DNA of 64,000 nt. It comes from Sympetrum striolatum. Taxonomy: Eukaryota > Arthropoda > Insecta > Odonata > Libellulidae. This document shows positions 12,528 through 23,712 of the stretch, in pieces. A program made the position numbers and the translations under genes. The stretch covers positions 4,092,001-4,156,000 of the forward strand of contig OX388351.1 in the NCBI GenBank assembly GCA_947579665.1, written 5' to 3'. The notes beneath the pieces are model-generated. The model was not told the origin of the DNA, made no database searches, and was given only the letters and a program-made list of their open reading frames with translations. The stretch's first letter is position 1. Each line of letters opens with the position of its first letter.

Positions 12528-14985
12528 AGAAACAATAATTTTTCCTGCATTATTTGCAGCCAGATTACTCCTGCGGTCACTGTACTGCAGATTTGCAATG
12601 CTGAATAAACGTTCACTTTCCACAGAGGTTGGTGGTGGTGATAGGTATTTCTTGGAAATCTCTGCTAGTATAGGGTACTGCTGGTGGCGATGTTGACACT
12701 AATTTGCTAGGCATTCTTTCCTCTCTAAAAGTGGCTGACTTAAGTCAAGTCTTATTTCCTCTTCAACTTCTGAAGGTGGGGATCTGGCAAATGTTGAAGT
12801 TGAAGCCATTTCATTGAAGCAGTGTTGTTGCAATATATTGAAGCTTTGTGCTCTGCTTGTTGGAGTTGCTATCTGCACATTTCCAGAAAAAGATTTAACC
12901 GAGTCCTCATTCATATTCTTTAGTTCTACTCTCTTTGCATGCACTTGGTGCATAATTTCATCACTTGTAAAAAATTAATCCTTAACCCTAGGATCTACAA
13001 ATGTGGCAATGGAGTTATGTAATTGGCTTTCAAGGTCACAAAATCGTTTCTGAATTTCCATCTGCATCTCAGTTTTCATTGAATGCAAACCAATTTCAGA
13101 ACCTTCCCTTGAGTAGAATGCCAGAAGTTACTTAACAGCAGGTATCATATAAGAAATACTTGCATTCTCTTGGCACATGAGTTTTGTAACTTCTTCAGCA
13201 GGTTCTAATAAACAAACTGATTTCTCTGCGAGCAACCATTGATCATTAGTAAGTCCTGTTATGTTGATATTGTTATAAAACTATATTATTGCTTTTTTCT
13301 GTTCAAGCAGCCTTTTTAACATGTAATAGCTGCTATTCCATCTTGATTGAACATCTTGTAAAAGTGAATGGCATGGCAGTTCCAAAATCTCTTGTATTTC
13401 CCGTAGTTTGTCATTGGATGAAGATGAATGATGGAAGTGACCTACTATCTTTCTGCTCATAGCAAGTAATTCTGTTATGTTGCGATGTGCTAAAATTGCT
13501 CTGTGAACACACAACTGAAGGGTGTGAACAAAGCATTTTATGCTTGTAATTCCTAGATCACTCATAGAGCTCTATGAGTGATCTAGGTATTACAAGTTTG
13601 CTCCATTATCAGTAACAATTGCATGACATTTCTCTTTATTGATTTGCCTTTCTTTTAGTATTTCTTCAATCAGTTTTACTATGTTGTTAGCTGTATGAGT
13701 TCCAAGAATTTCTCGGCAAGCTAGTAAAGCAGATTCATGGTTAAATTAATTGTCAATCCATCGTGTCAAACTCAAAAAAGATTTCTGGTTGTTTCTGCAT
13801 GTCCAAATGTCTGTTGTACAAGATATACTTGTAGTGCATTTAATTTTTTCATTTATCTTTTTGAGCACAGCAGAATATACCTCAGGAATGATTTTTTCTG
13901 TTACATGTCTCATAGAAGGAACTTTGTATCTGGGATTCATAGCTTATGCAAATCTCAAAAATCCTTCATCTTCAACTATTGAAAATGGCTGGCAATCTAT
14001 TGCTATAATTTCAGCAAGCCTCCTGTTTAATTTTTTTGCCTCAACTGATTCAGAAATATGAGGAATAGCCTTATTGAAGCATTCTTGTAAAGTTTGCTGT
14101 TTTGAGGGTGGATTAGCAAGAGCACAATGTATTTTAGGTGCCACATCTTTCTCAAAATCCTTCTTCTTTTCCTTATACTCATTGTACTCCTTATTATGCC
14201 TTTTTCGAAGATGGTTAATCATTGATGTTGTTGCAAGATGGAAGTAAAGGAGAATAAGTCTGCCGTAGCCAGGGAACAAACCCGGGTCTCCCAATTGCCG
14301 GTCGGTTGCTCTAACCACTAAGCTACCACGGCAGCACAATCTCCCCTTCACTTCCGAGGGCTATGATGGAGGAGGGTCCATCAAAGACAAATGGCATTGC
14401 CCACCAGCCACGAACGGATATCGCGAGATGCACCAAGCCATCAAAGCACTTCGGAAAGCCCCGGAAAAGGCAAAGGTTGAATAAGGTAAAGAAGTTTACA
14501 TGATACACATTTTTAGGGTAATTGCAAGATGGAAGTGAAGGAGAAAAACATGTGTATCATGTAAACTTCTTCCACCTTATTCAACCTTTGTCTTTTCCGG
14601 GGCTTTCCGGAGTGCTTTGATAGCTTGGTCCATCTCGCGATGTCCGTACGTGGCTGGTGGGCAATGCCATTTGTCTTTGATGGACCCTCCTCCATCATAG
14701 CCCTCGGAAGTGAAGGGGAGATTGTGCTGCCGTGGTAGCTTAGTGGTTAGAGCAACCGACCGGCAATTGGGAGACCCGGGTTCTCCTTCACTTCCATCTT
14801 GCAATTACCCTAAACATGTGTATCATGTAAACTTCTTTCACCTCATTCATTGACGTTGTTGTGAAGGATTTTGGTGTTTTTCCTCCACATGAAATTTTTA
14901 AGCAGCAAATTTGACATTCTGCCTTCAATTCATCCTCACAAGATGTGAAGAATTCCCAAATAGGGCTCTTTTTTGAAAAAATCAT
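12528..14985 (-). pseudogene. hAT (BED zinc-finger) transposase, broken
   Basis: Pieces appear on the minus strand in family order. A BED-like zinc finger at 14985-14850 (SPIWEFF, CQIC, resuming after an insertion with NHLRKRH) is followed by an RNase H-like core start at 13860-13760 (CTTDIWTC), a middle region at 13565-13281 with FVHTLQLCVHRAI and DVQSRWNSSYYML, and a C-terminal hAT dimerisation segment at 12700-12528 with SVESERLFS. Frame changes and stops separate the pieces and a SINE pair interrupts the zinc finger, so no active protein is expected. Assignment to hAT is firm from these motifs and the 8-bp target duplication. Confidence 0.85.
14234..14846. mobile_element. Inverted pair of tRNA-derived SINE-like units
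   Basis: A 613-bp insertion in the hAT zinc-finger region is flanked by TCATTGATGTTGTTG (14219-14233) and TCATTGACGTTGTTG (14847-14861), a 15-bp duplication with one mismatch, as expected for LINE-driven insertion. The two halves are inverted copies around a loop near 14517-14555. Each half has a tRNA-like head with GCCGTGGTAGCTTAGTGG (A-box type) and CCCGGGTT (B-box type), at about 14335-14257 on the minus strand and 14728-14780 on the plus strand, plus a shared body. Confidence 0.75.
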
Positions 14986-15790
14986 GGGCTACATGGAATA
15001 AATTAATTTAAAATCAAATACAGCTCTAAAGATGATTTTTGGAATACATTATATGAAAAGAATTATTCGATATGAACAACAAAAACGAATAGATAATGAT
15101 GCAGGAATGTTAGTTGAAATGCCAATTATTCATCGCATAGCTAAAATATTAATATTTAACTCATTTGTATTTCAGTAAAAACGTTTAATGTTCTTACATT
15201 GTCACACTTTACCTTTTGTAACAGTGAGCTTTCTGTACGAACGTAAAATTTTTATTTGTTTAGCCTTAGCCTCGTCTGCTAAAGTTAAAAATGATACTGA
15301 TAATAAGTTCTGGGTGTTAAGTCCGTTTTTACACTAGGCAATTAATTGCGCAATAAGATGCAGCATTAATTCGCGCGTGCAATTTCTGAGCGGAATGATT
15401 GAGTAACGGATGATTGTACTGTTTTGAAGGGAATGGGTATAATGCGCAACTTTGTTTACATCGTGAGTTATATCGAGTGCTGTTATTGAAATGGGTAATT
15501 AAGTGATCGTATTAGATGTATTTGCAATGGCAATCCAGAACCAGTTTGAGCGTTCTTCCATGACTGCCCATAACCACGAACGCCCAAAACCGTCCTCCGA
15601 ATGCGCAGCAATCCCGAAAAATTTAATTTTATACCGTAAATTGTAATTTAAATCATAATTCCACCAGACTTTTTAATTAATAAAATTACATGTAGTATTC
15701 GGCCATTCAAAGGCCGAGTCCGAGGCCGAATGCCAGATTTTGGCCGAATATTCAGCCGAAGCCGAACTTCGGTGTGTCTCTAATTATAAA

Positions 15791-16583
15791 CTTTTTAAAG
15801 GGCCTTCTTATAATGAACACGGATCTTGAATTCAATGCATTCGTTCCAACAAGGTAAAAGAGAACAAGCAAGAGTCACTTTCAATTGAGATAACGAATTA
15901 CAGAAAATTATGAGAAGAGATTATGGACACCTTTTATACAAAATTCTGAATCTATTGACCTTGCTAATTGAAATAATCACCAGAAGACTATTTTGTTCCC
16001 GCTTTCGTGCACAATTTATCGTTGTGCATCTGTTTCTAACATGGCGCGGTGCTTAGGAGAGTATGAAACACACAGTCCGAAAGTGAAATTTTACCATAAA
16101 TTTAAATATTCACTAACTTAAAAAAGGAAACTGATACTTACTGTATTTCTTCGTTTCTTTTCATTATTACAAAGATATGATTATCTTTTAAGAGTATATC
16201 ATCATTACATTACATACTCTTAATGCATTCTAAATTTGAGTTTCAATTTGTTTATTGTTTACTTCAATAAAAAGACATACGAAAATACTATTTTCAAATA
16301 AATCTGAAAGGAATAATCAAAATATGCGTAATTTTAGCAATACCCTAAAGTTTACATAACTTAATCTGGTGAAATTATCGTTTAAACGGAAATTTTACCA
16401 GAGCTTTGATTTGTTCTCGTATATCGTCTACACGAATGCATTTAAGGATATTTGTTTCGAATAATAAGTAGTAGATAATTCGCGGTAAAAAGATAGTCAT
16501 GATGGAGCTACAAACTCGTACAAACGCTAATGTTGTTCCTGGCAACCGAGTAAACAAATGGTATTCACTTGATTGCATTTCAG
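15791..16583. other. No gene seen
   Basis: AT-rich sequence without exon signals or recognisable repeat ends. Confidence 0.4.
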
Positions 16584-16784
16584 GGTAAATTTCTAGTTTC
16601 ACACAGTCAGAATTTATCCCTTACTGTGTGAAACTAGAAATTTACCTATTAGCGTACTGAAATGGGTAAATTTCTAGTTTCACACAGTCAGGGATGTGTC
16701 TCCCCCTAAAATATAGTCGAAATCGGGCCAAAACCACTTGAGGAAAAAAATAAAAGGCTGACTGTGTGAAACTAGAAATTTACC
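16584..16784. mobile_element. Two adjacent MITE-like inverted-repeat units
   Basis: The word GGTAAATTTCTAGTTTCACA (continuing CAGTCAG) occurs at 16584-16610 and 16665-16691. Its reverse complement occurs at 16624-16646 and 16758-16784. This gives two units of 63 and 120 bp with identical ends and different interiors. The family is not one I recognise and no target duplication is clear. Confidence 0.65.
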
Positions 16785-16849
16785 GAACTTTCTTTACCGC
16801 CCCCGAAAATTTTCTTCTCATCCGAACAGTTTCCAAATGATTGCCCAAA

Positions 16850-17462
16850 TATCATACTCTTATATATTTATATTTCGCTCCGCAACACCACAATGCGGCA
16901 TTTCGTACGTCACCTATTTTCCCCCAGCCCCTCTCCTTCGTTCCGGCAGTCGCCGCCAGGGGCCAGTAAGCGCATGGTGTTCAAAATCTTGAAATAACGT
17001 GGTTCGTTATGCCGACCGAGAAAAGTCACGAAAAACGTTTTTTAAACTCGTTCCGAACGTAAATAACCTTCGCGAGTGACGCAAAACGTTTCATAGTTCA
17101 CGTTTAATCTATCGGTGAACTTCGTGACAGCGTAGACAGTAAAAAATCGGTGTATTTGTGTTGGTTACCGTTACTTTGCATAGCTTCGGGCATGTAGAAT
17201 GTGTTAGGAAGTGCACAAAGTGTCTCAAAGTGATCCAACTCTTCACTGGTGTATCGATGTACAAAGATACAGCTTCCGTGAACCATTGGTGAAGCTTCCG
17301 TGACAGTTTTCATGCTCGTGATGCGAAAAAGTTAAGTTTAACCGACTCGTCAACGGAATTACCACGTTGAAGTTTGGAAACATATTTTAGCAGTGTAGCA
17401 AAGGCATTTAGGACGTGAATTTCCTTTTAATTATGTGTTTCATTATGTTCGCAATGAAAACT
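16850..17462 (+). promoter_or_regulatory. CpG-richer segment, possible promoter and 5' exon
   Basis: CpG dinucleotides are much denser than in the surrounding AT-rich DNA, with GC-rich patches at 16915-16975. A splice-donor-like GGTGAGTTT lies at about 17462. This could be the 5' end of a host gene transcribed rightward. No coding frame clearly joins it to the exon-like island at 18291. Confidence 0.3.
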
Positions 17463-18290
17463 GGTGAGTTTTATCTTTTTATCGTTGGTTATATTCCTTG
17501 CATTGGCCACTTGAAGTGTTTTTTCGGAAGGAGTTGATTGTTGTTTAAGAATCTCGCTGAAAGTTTTGACGAGTTTAAAGAGTTAGTTAAAGTGTTTTCT
17601 GGAGTTGAGAAAGTTAATATAGTTCTTTATTAGTTGAATTAGGTAGGTTTGTAGCCTCCGGTGTAGGAAAATTGTCCTGAAATTAGCAAACTATCATTTA
17701 TGTAAGCGTTTGTACACTGTTAACATTTTCTCGTGAGCGATTTTGAATAATGATTACCTTTTAAAACTTTTCGACAAGTTATTGAACTGGTTTAAGCTGT
17801 TGATAAAGTGAATTGGATGTTAACTAGTTTAATTGATTATCTTTGTAGCACCCGGAACGGCAAAATCGCAAATTATATTCATCTCTTCACTTGTATTTTT
17901 ATTTTACAAACATTTCATACATATTTTTATGTTCTCTTTTTCCAAATGAAGATCAATAAGCAGATCATGGTTTGTTTGTTATAAAATGAAATTGTGCTTT
18001 TTTCTAAGTAATGTGCTTATTTCACGTAGCGTTGTACTTGAAAACAAAAACTTGCTTTGTATTTCTGTCTAAAAAAATTGAAATCTACGTTTTTGACGTA
18101 AAAATTAAACTTAAGGTCCGTTGAAGGGAGTGCCAAATGTTTTTCGAATTGATTAAAAAATTTTTGGGTTAATATGTGACCTTAGGTACAACTTTTTATC
18201 CACTTAAAATTTTTAATAAAAAAAAACGTTTTTCGTGATAAAATCTAACATGCAATAAGCAACTTTGTCTCTATTTCGTAGATTCTCTGT
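17463..18290. other. AT-rich stretch, intron-like
   Basis: No repeat ends or coding features. It lies between a donor-like site and an acceptor-like site, so it could be an intron. Confidence 0.3.
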
Positions 18291-18493
18291 CCCCAGGAGA
18301 CGCAAGCTATAGCGCAGAACCTCAATGAATACTCTCTCTACAACCATGTGATCATGCTCCTCGAGCACATAAGCAGCCCATCATTAAACAAGGAAAAGAG
18401 GAAATCACTTACGACAACTACGACACGTTCGTCAGCAAGCTGCAGACGTTGTGCAAGCACAGGGGAGGGCCCCAAGGGTCCGAGTACGGGACG
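18291..18493 (+). CDS. Exon-like island, unrecognised host gene
   Basis: A pyrimidine-rich tract ending CTGTCCCCAG precedes the segment and ACG|GTGAGA follows it. The frame starting at the acceptor reads ETQAIAQNLNEYSLYNHVIM and then LLEHI. A second frame in the 3' half reads IIKQGKEEITYDNYDTFVSK and then LQTLCKH. Both halves look like real protein (low repeat content, normal GC), but they are in different frames around 18372-18380. Either this exon is broken in this copy or the boundaries differ from my reading. I could not name the gene. Confidence 0.45.
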
Positions 18494-18664
18494 GTGAGAT
18501 CAGGACTTCACTGTTCTGTCCACGTCCGTCTAAAGACAGGTACCATTCTATCTTTTTTAATCTCACTAATTTGAACGTTTGCTGAAAGAATCTATACTGC
18601 TGAATTCTTACATTTGTTGCAAATGTTACGCCTCTAGATCAGATGAAAATGGGAGTTTGCAAAA

Positions 18665-18815
18665 GAGTGCTGAGTCTGCTTAGAATGTACTTTATCCGCT
18701 TACTATATGCTTACCGTGCTTAGAATATGCTAACTCCGCTTAATATCTGCTTACTCAGCTTAGTATCTGCTTAGTATGCTTAGAACATGCTTATTCCGCT
18801 GAGAAATCGCTTAGA
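18665..18815. repeat. 20-bp tandem array, GCTTA core
   Basis: About six to seven units of 20 bp with consensus close to TCTGCTTACTCCGCTTAGTA. Unit boundaries are easy to follow from 18700 to 18800. Confidence 0.7.
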
Positions 18816-19669
18816 TATTTTTTTAATAAGTAAGGCTTATAAGGGGAACCCACGGTCTGGGAAATGAAGTTCGGGATGAGGCTTTGCGTGGTAATAGCAG
18901 GGCCCGAAACTCATTCTATGCTAAAGCCATAGGACCCCATAAGGCCCCAGTCCCGAGGAAAAGGCCCCAAAGTTTTTACAACAATATATATACTTAAAAG
19001 TTTAATGCAACGTTTAACTGGCACGCTAGTCTAGGCAGTAGCAATCCTAACTGGAAATGCGTAGTTTCCGTGTTCAAACCTCTGTTAGACCAATTATTTT
19101 TTCTTTTTTTTCATAAATTTTATTTTATATTCATTTTATTTTGTATTCATTTTATTTTATATTCATTTTATTTTTTAGTTTATTTAATATTATAATGATA
19201 ATCGTGCAAATATCGTCATGCATCGTAAGAATGTGCATGATCGGAAATATTGTGTATGGGAGAATAATGAAGTCAAGAAGAATAGAAATTATATTTGCAG
19301 CTATATTTATTCATAGTCCGATTTTTTTTATTATCATGATAATGATACTTAAATAATGATAATTATCATAAAAGCATTCCAAGCAAAAGATATTCGGGCA
19401 ATGTGAGCAACAAATAAATGATGGCTGTTTACATGTACAAGGAGTTTTAAGCAGGTCTATTGAATAGCAAACTTCGTTAACATTCCTAAAAACTTTTCGC
19501 TTGTCTGTTAACTTTGAGGCGAACCAGCCGTATTGAAGCATATCAGTAAAAATTGGAGATGATAATTGGTGGTGAACTATGGATTGAATTTTGATGCAAT
19601 CTTCCCAAGAAGTAATTTATTTTTCAACCAAAGTAGCAGAATTTTGTAGGCGCTTCATGAAATTTTATG

Positions 19670-19805
19670 TTTGCTTAGAGGCTGCTAACTTAGTTTATAG
19701 TCCGTTAAGTTCACTTACAGACCGCTTAGTTCGCTTAGAGACCAATTACTTCGCTTGTAGACCGCTTAGTTTTCTTAGAGACTGCTTACTTCGCTTAGTG
19801 TCAGC
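19670..19805. repeat. 20-bp tandem array, CGCTTAG core
   Basis: Six to seven units of 20 bp with consensus close to GACCGCTTAGTTCGCTTAGA. It is related to the array about 900 bp upstream. Confidence 0.75.
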
Positions 19806-20219
19806 TTGGATGTGCGCTTTTCGTGGAATCGATTTTTCGCTCAAACTTCTGCAAACTTCCCCTTCTCCCCCTCCCCTTCATTCCTCCCCTATTCCTCCTC
19901 CCCTTTCGGCGTTATTCATCTGTTTTCTCTCCTTCTTCTCTCTCAACTAAAATGGCCGCTTTAATACAATTTCATCATTTGTTGCTGCTCCACAGAGAGA
20001 GTCACACATGACTTTTGCAGAAAATGTCCTGGGTTTGATGCAAAAATCTGCCCTTTAAAATACATTGAGGTAGTTCTTCATTATTTTTTTAAATGCACTT
20101 ATCGAAATGATAGGAAGTTCGTGCATGGCTAAAAGATGCAAGGTAAGAATTGGGTTAAGAAAAAGAAATAGGTAGGATGTTACTATTCCTGGGTTCGATG
20201 CCAGAGCACATTAACATTT

Positions 20220-20405
20220 CTCACGTAAGGAATATATGTGAAAAGTAGGACCTCGTTTGAGGCAGTTGCAGCCAATATTTCTGCTTGAATTTTCACATAC
20301 TGCTGGAGATGGCGAAATTCTGTTGTGCTGCATAGTTAGTATCACCAGGAAGACCCGGGTTTGATGCCGGACGAATAAATTGCAACGAATTTTAAGAATA
20401 TTTAC
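20220..20405 (+). repeat. SINE-like dispersed repeat, copy 1
   Basis: Shares a ~185-bp body with copies at 28412-28595 and 38818-39000: GTTTGAGGCAGTTGCAGCCA, then TATTTCTGCTTGAATTTTCACA, then TGTGCTGCATAGT and GACCCGGGTTTGATGCCGG, ending in a T-rich tail. The CCCGGGTTTGATGCC word resembles a tRNA T-arm (B box). Confidence 0.65.
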
Positions 20406-20870
20406 AATCTTTTTTTTTTCTTTTGAGGACCATCCCGATTTGATGCCGATATGAAATTAGTGTTGTTGATCTGCTTGCAGTATGAAGCTATATTTTACTC
20501 GTATTAAATAATATCTGCAGTTTATTTTAATGATTTTCGAAGAAATCGGCGAAATAAGGGAAGTTTGCTAACGTACTCTGTTTTTTGGCTCTGGAACAGG
20601 AGTTTGAAAAAGGTGTCACGAGCAAATAAGTATTCCCAATGGTATTCGGTGGGTGGGGGTGGGTGCATTCGGAAAACTTTGTTCAGATAAACTCAATTCC
20701 GATGAACGGGAGTTTACTGTATTACATGATTAGCATTATCCTATAGATTATGCGACCTGCAATTCCCAAATGCTATGCTGGTTAGTAGGAATCAAAGGGA
20801 AAAAATCAGCTGATAGAGGTCAATGACCTTTTCAAAAGTAGGTCATCCTGAAACTCACTGATACATATTA

Positions 20871-21303
20871 GTAGAGGTGTTTGAAAATTTTTTAATTTTT
20901 TCTTAAATTTGTTGATTTGCAAACCCAATTGTGGTGTTTCGTGTTTTTATTACGTTTCCTAAATTTGGTGTTACTAATTTTCACTTAGTCTCATTTAAGC
21001 AAAGGAATAATGTTAGGCATACTTTATCATAAACATTAAAAGCATTGAAAATATTATTAACTGTAAATTATACAAAATATTAAATTAAATTTATTTAAAA
21101 CTGTACTGTTTACACCTAAGAAACATGCGTTCACAGCTTCGGATCAACAAAACATGATATTTTCATTAAAACATATTGACGCGGTAGATGTTAGGATAAA
21201 CAAAACATTTCTTCGTGAAATTAGGCAATATTTCATGATAATCCATAATGGAAAGAAAGTTTTGTGAATTTATTGCAAAAGATCAAAGCTGAATTCACGT
21301 AAG
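20871..21303 (+). repeat. Dispersed repeat, left inverted copy
   Basis: Begins AGTAGAGGTGTTTGAAAA and ends GCTGAATTCACG. It is the inverted counterpart of 24959-25293, with an extra ~110 bp inside. The two copies are roughly 80-90 percent alike by eye. It has no coding capacity. Confidence 0.65.
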
Positions 21304-21356
21304 AAAAAAATGTCACTTCCGATCAAAAATATGATTAAAATACATAAATGATACAA

Positions 21357-22262
21357 TTATATTATTGTACATTTACTTTGTACTATTGTACAATCATAGT
21401 AAATTCTGAATAAGACCCTTGTCAGCCCATACACTACACCCAATAGGTGGGGCCTAACTAACGCTAAGTAACATCGCTCGCAGACTTTTTCTTCGCTCCT
21501 ACCGACTATTCTTTTAACGAAGCCGAGTTTCTTAAGTGCTTTTCCAAATATATTTCGGATGTGGGCACTCCATGATGGATTATTCCTGAGAGTTACTCCA
21601 AGATACTTTACCGATATTACTGTCATTAGGTTTACCCCTCGGAGGCTATAAGAATAATCATTTATTATAGATTTTCTTTCGATGAAGTTAACTACGGAAC
21701 GTTTTTCTACATTAAGCTCTAATTGCCAATCATCGCACCAGTTCATAATTCTATCTAAGTAGTTTGAAAGGGTTAATCTATCCTCTGAACTAACTATTTC
21801 CCTGTATATGACTGTGTCGTCTGCGAAGATCCTAACATTGCTTTCAATGTGATTGCTGTGTTCGTTGATGTATACTAAAAATAACAACGGTCCAATTACA
21901 CTGCCCTGAGGGACGCCTGAGGTCACCTTAACCGAGTTGGAACTAATACCATCGAGTACTACTCATTGCTCTCTATCGGTGAGAAAGTCTTTTATCCAGT
22001 TAATAACTTCTGCATTGATACCCGCAACTTCTAATTTGTACAGCAATTTATGATGAGGTACCTTATCGAAAGCCTTCCGAAAATCTAAAAATATCGCATC
22101 AACTTGCTTATGTTTTTCAGCAGAGTTTAGAATATCGCGTACTAATAAAGCCAGCTGAGACTCGCTATATATCGAGTAAGAATACTCGCTAGAATATCAA
22201 GTACTACTCGTTGCTCTCTATCCGAGAGAAAGTCTTTTATCCAGTTAATTACTTCTGCATTC
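21357..22262 (-). pseudogene. Non-LTR retrotransposon reverse transcriptase fragment
   Basis: The 189-codon frame at 21926-21357 opens with TSGVPQGSVIGPLLFLVYIN and contains FADDTVIY, the catalytic F/YxDD box, then KYLGVTL and the LALVRPHL thumb-region pattern of non-LTR elements. Coding traces continue upstream to about 22150 (AIFLDFRKAF, then KVPH), where the first catalytic aspartate would be. A 73-bp segment (21943-22015) is repeated at 22190-22262, and the 5' half with any endonuclease is absent. It resembles the CR1/Jockey group, but I cannot settle the clade. Confidence 0.8.
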
Positions 22263-22276
22263 ATACCCACAAACAA

Positions 22277-22323
22277 AACCAGTTAATCAACAAATTCCAT
22301 TTTGGAAAATGTTGATTAACTGG
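22277..22323. repeat. Perfect 14-bp-arm hairpin
   Basis: CCAGTTAATCAACA and TGTTGATTAACTGG form perfect inverted arms around a 17-19 nt loop, right next to the LINE fragment end. It may be the terminal part of a small element. Confidence 0.6.
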
Positions 22324-22382
22324 ATTCTTGTTTGAATTGTTACTAAGGTAACCGTACTAATGGAATTTTTCTCTTCCTGCAG

Positions 22383-22484
22383 TTGCAGCCGTGGCCGCAG
22401 TCGCTGCAGCGGTGGCGCACTCTAGCGGCAGAAAGGGGAAGCACGGAGAAGACATTTATCCCAACTACAAAATACATCCAATAT
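22383..22484 (+). CDS. Exon-like island, unrecognised host gene
   Basis: The acceptor CTTCCTGCAG and the donor ATAT|GTGAGA bound 102 nt. With a phase-1 start the frame reads AAVAAVAAAVAHSSGRKGKH and then GEDIYPNYKIHP. GC content rises sharply relative to the flanks. The product could not be named. Direct joining to the exon at 25615 would create a stop, so an intermediate exon or a different boundary is needed if both belong to one gene. Confidence 0.45.
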
Positions 22485-22608
22485 GTGAGAAAAAATGATT
22501 ATTCTTGTTAACAAAATCTATGTTTTATTTGATGGAAATTATCTAAGAAAAAGTTTTACTTTTACCACAAATTTAAGTTTAGTTTTATTTGATATAGAAT
22601 GATATACA

Positions 22609-22720
22609 GTGGAACCTCGTTTCACGAACTTAATCTGTTCCTGGACCCTGATCATGAACTGAAGTGGTTGTGGACAATTTTTCACGTTGAAATAAATGTA
22701 AATACAATTAATCCATTCCA
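22609..22720 (+). mobile_element. Solo pogo/Tigger-like terminal repeat
   Basis: TATA|CAGTGGAACCTCGTTTCACG is very close to the left end of the Tigger-like element at 61003 (CAGTAGAACCTC). No matching right end was found nearby, so this is a truncated copy. Confidence 0.45.
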
Positions 22721-23089
22721 GACTCTGAATCTTTGCATTTTGTAAGTGTATTTTTGTTTAGAATGCGCGTAAGTTACATGTAAAATTGTGTATGATCGAT
22801 GATAATGAGATTAAATTAGAAATAATGGTCAAACGAAATTGAGATGAACACCAAAAGAAAGGAAATTGAATAAAGATTCCTATTTTGGTCGTAGAATATC
22901 GTATTCGAGTCGAAATTTTGAGAATTCAGACAAAAATTGTGATCAATTTGTGTAATTTCGTGTGTGTAAATAATTCCCTCATGTCAATGGTGATTGTTGA
23001 AATAAAACCATAAGTAAACTTTGAAATTTAAATTCAGCTGTCCAACAAATAACAAAATGCTATATTATAACAGTTACAAGCACTATTTG

Positions 23090-23712
23090 TAAGGTGACCA
23101 TACGTACCGGTTCGGCCGGGACAGTACCGGTTTTGGGGTGTTTGTCTCAGTGTCCCGAAAGACTAAACAAAAATTCTAATTTGTACCGGTCTTTGGATTT
23201 ATGCTAGCAAAATAATCAGTTTGTTTTTTAAATTTTGGTCTTTTTTTAAACACTTGCAAAAATAACGATCTGAAAAATATCATCATATATAAATAGAAGG
23301 AAAGAGTGACTTTTGTGAATTTGAATTGTGAATAAAAATCTCTTTGAAATGTTTAATGAAAAAATAATTTCATTAACATTATAATGAATTTAAAATCTTT
23401 TTCCTTAATATTTGTTTTCTTCTATTGTTCTATTGAATTAACAATGCTTAATATATACATACATTCCTATATTTATAATATACTAAGCTCTTACATATGA
23501 AGCAGCAGGAAGTTGCACCAATTCGGGTGCTGGAAAAGTGCGTTGTAATGGACTCAGAGGGTCAACTTTTCTAACGCTTCTTAACCAAAGAAACATGTAT
23601 ACATAAATACATACATACATACACACATACACACATACTTGTAAAATTGCCTATGCTTCAGGAAAAGTGACAGTTTGTCCCTGTTTAGCAGATCAGAAAT
23701 CTGGTCACCTTA
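23090..23712. mobile_element. hAT-like MITE with perfect 8-bp TSD
   Basis: Ends TAAGGTGACCA and TGGTCACCTTA are inverted. The flanks are the exact 8-bp duplication ACTATTTG (23082-23089 and 23713-23720). The interior is AT-rich and non-coding, with a tandem ACAT/ACAC microsatellite at 23600-23640. Confidence 0.85.

Larger units (their letters stand above)
12344..15782 (-). mobile_element. hAT DNA transposon with 8-bp target duplication
   Basis: The left end TAGAGATGCACCGAA is the inverted partner of the right end TTCGGTGTGTCTCTA, with GCCGAA-rich subterminal sequence at both ends. The flanks are an exact 8-bp duplication, ATTATAAA (12336-12343 and 15783-15790). It encodes a broken BED-type hAT transposase on the minus strand and contains a 613-bp SINE-like insertion. 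Length is about 3.4 kb including that insertion. Confidence 0.9.

Noticed and set aside
14257..14335. Candidate tRNA gene on the minus strand
   Set aside because: Part of a SINE-like inverted pair inside a hAT transposon; the same head occurs again at 14728-14780.
18660..19805. CRISPR-like array
   Set aside because: 20-bp units are contiguous without unique spacers, and the context is eukaryotic.
19591..19950. 119-codon open frame
   Set aside because: Covers the 20-bp tandem array and a C-rich patch; the peptide is repeat-driven.
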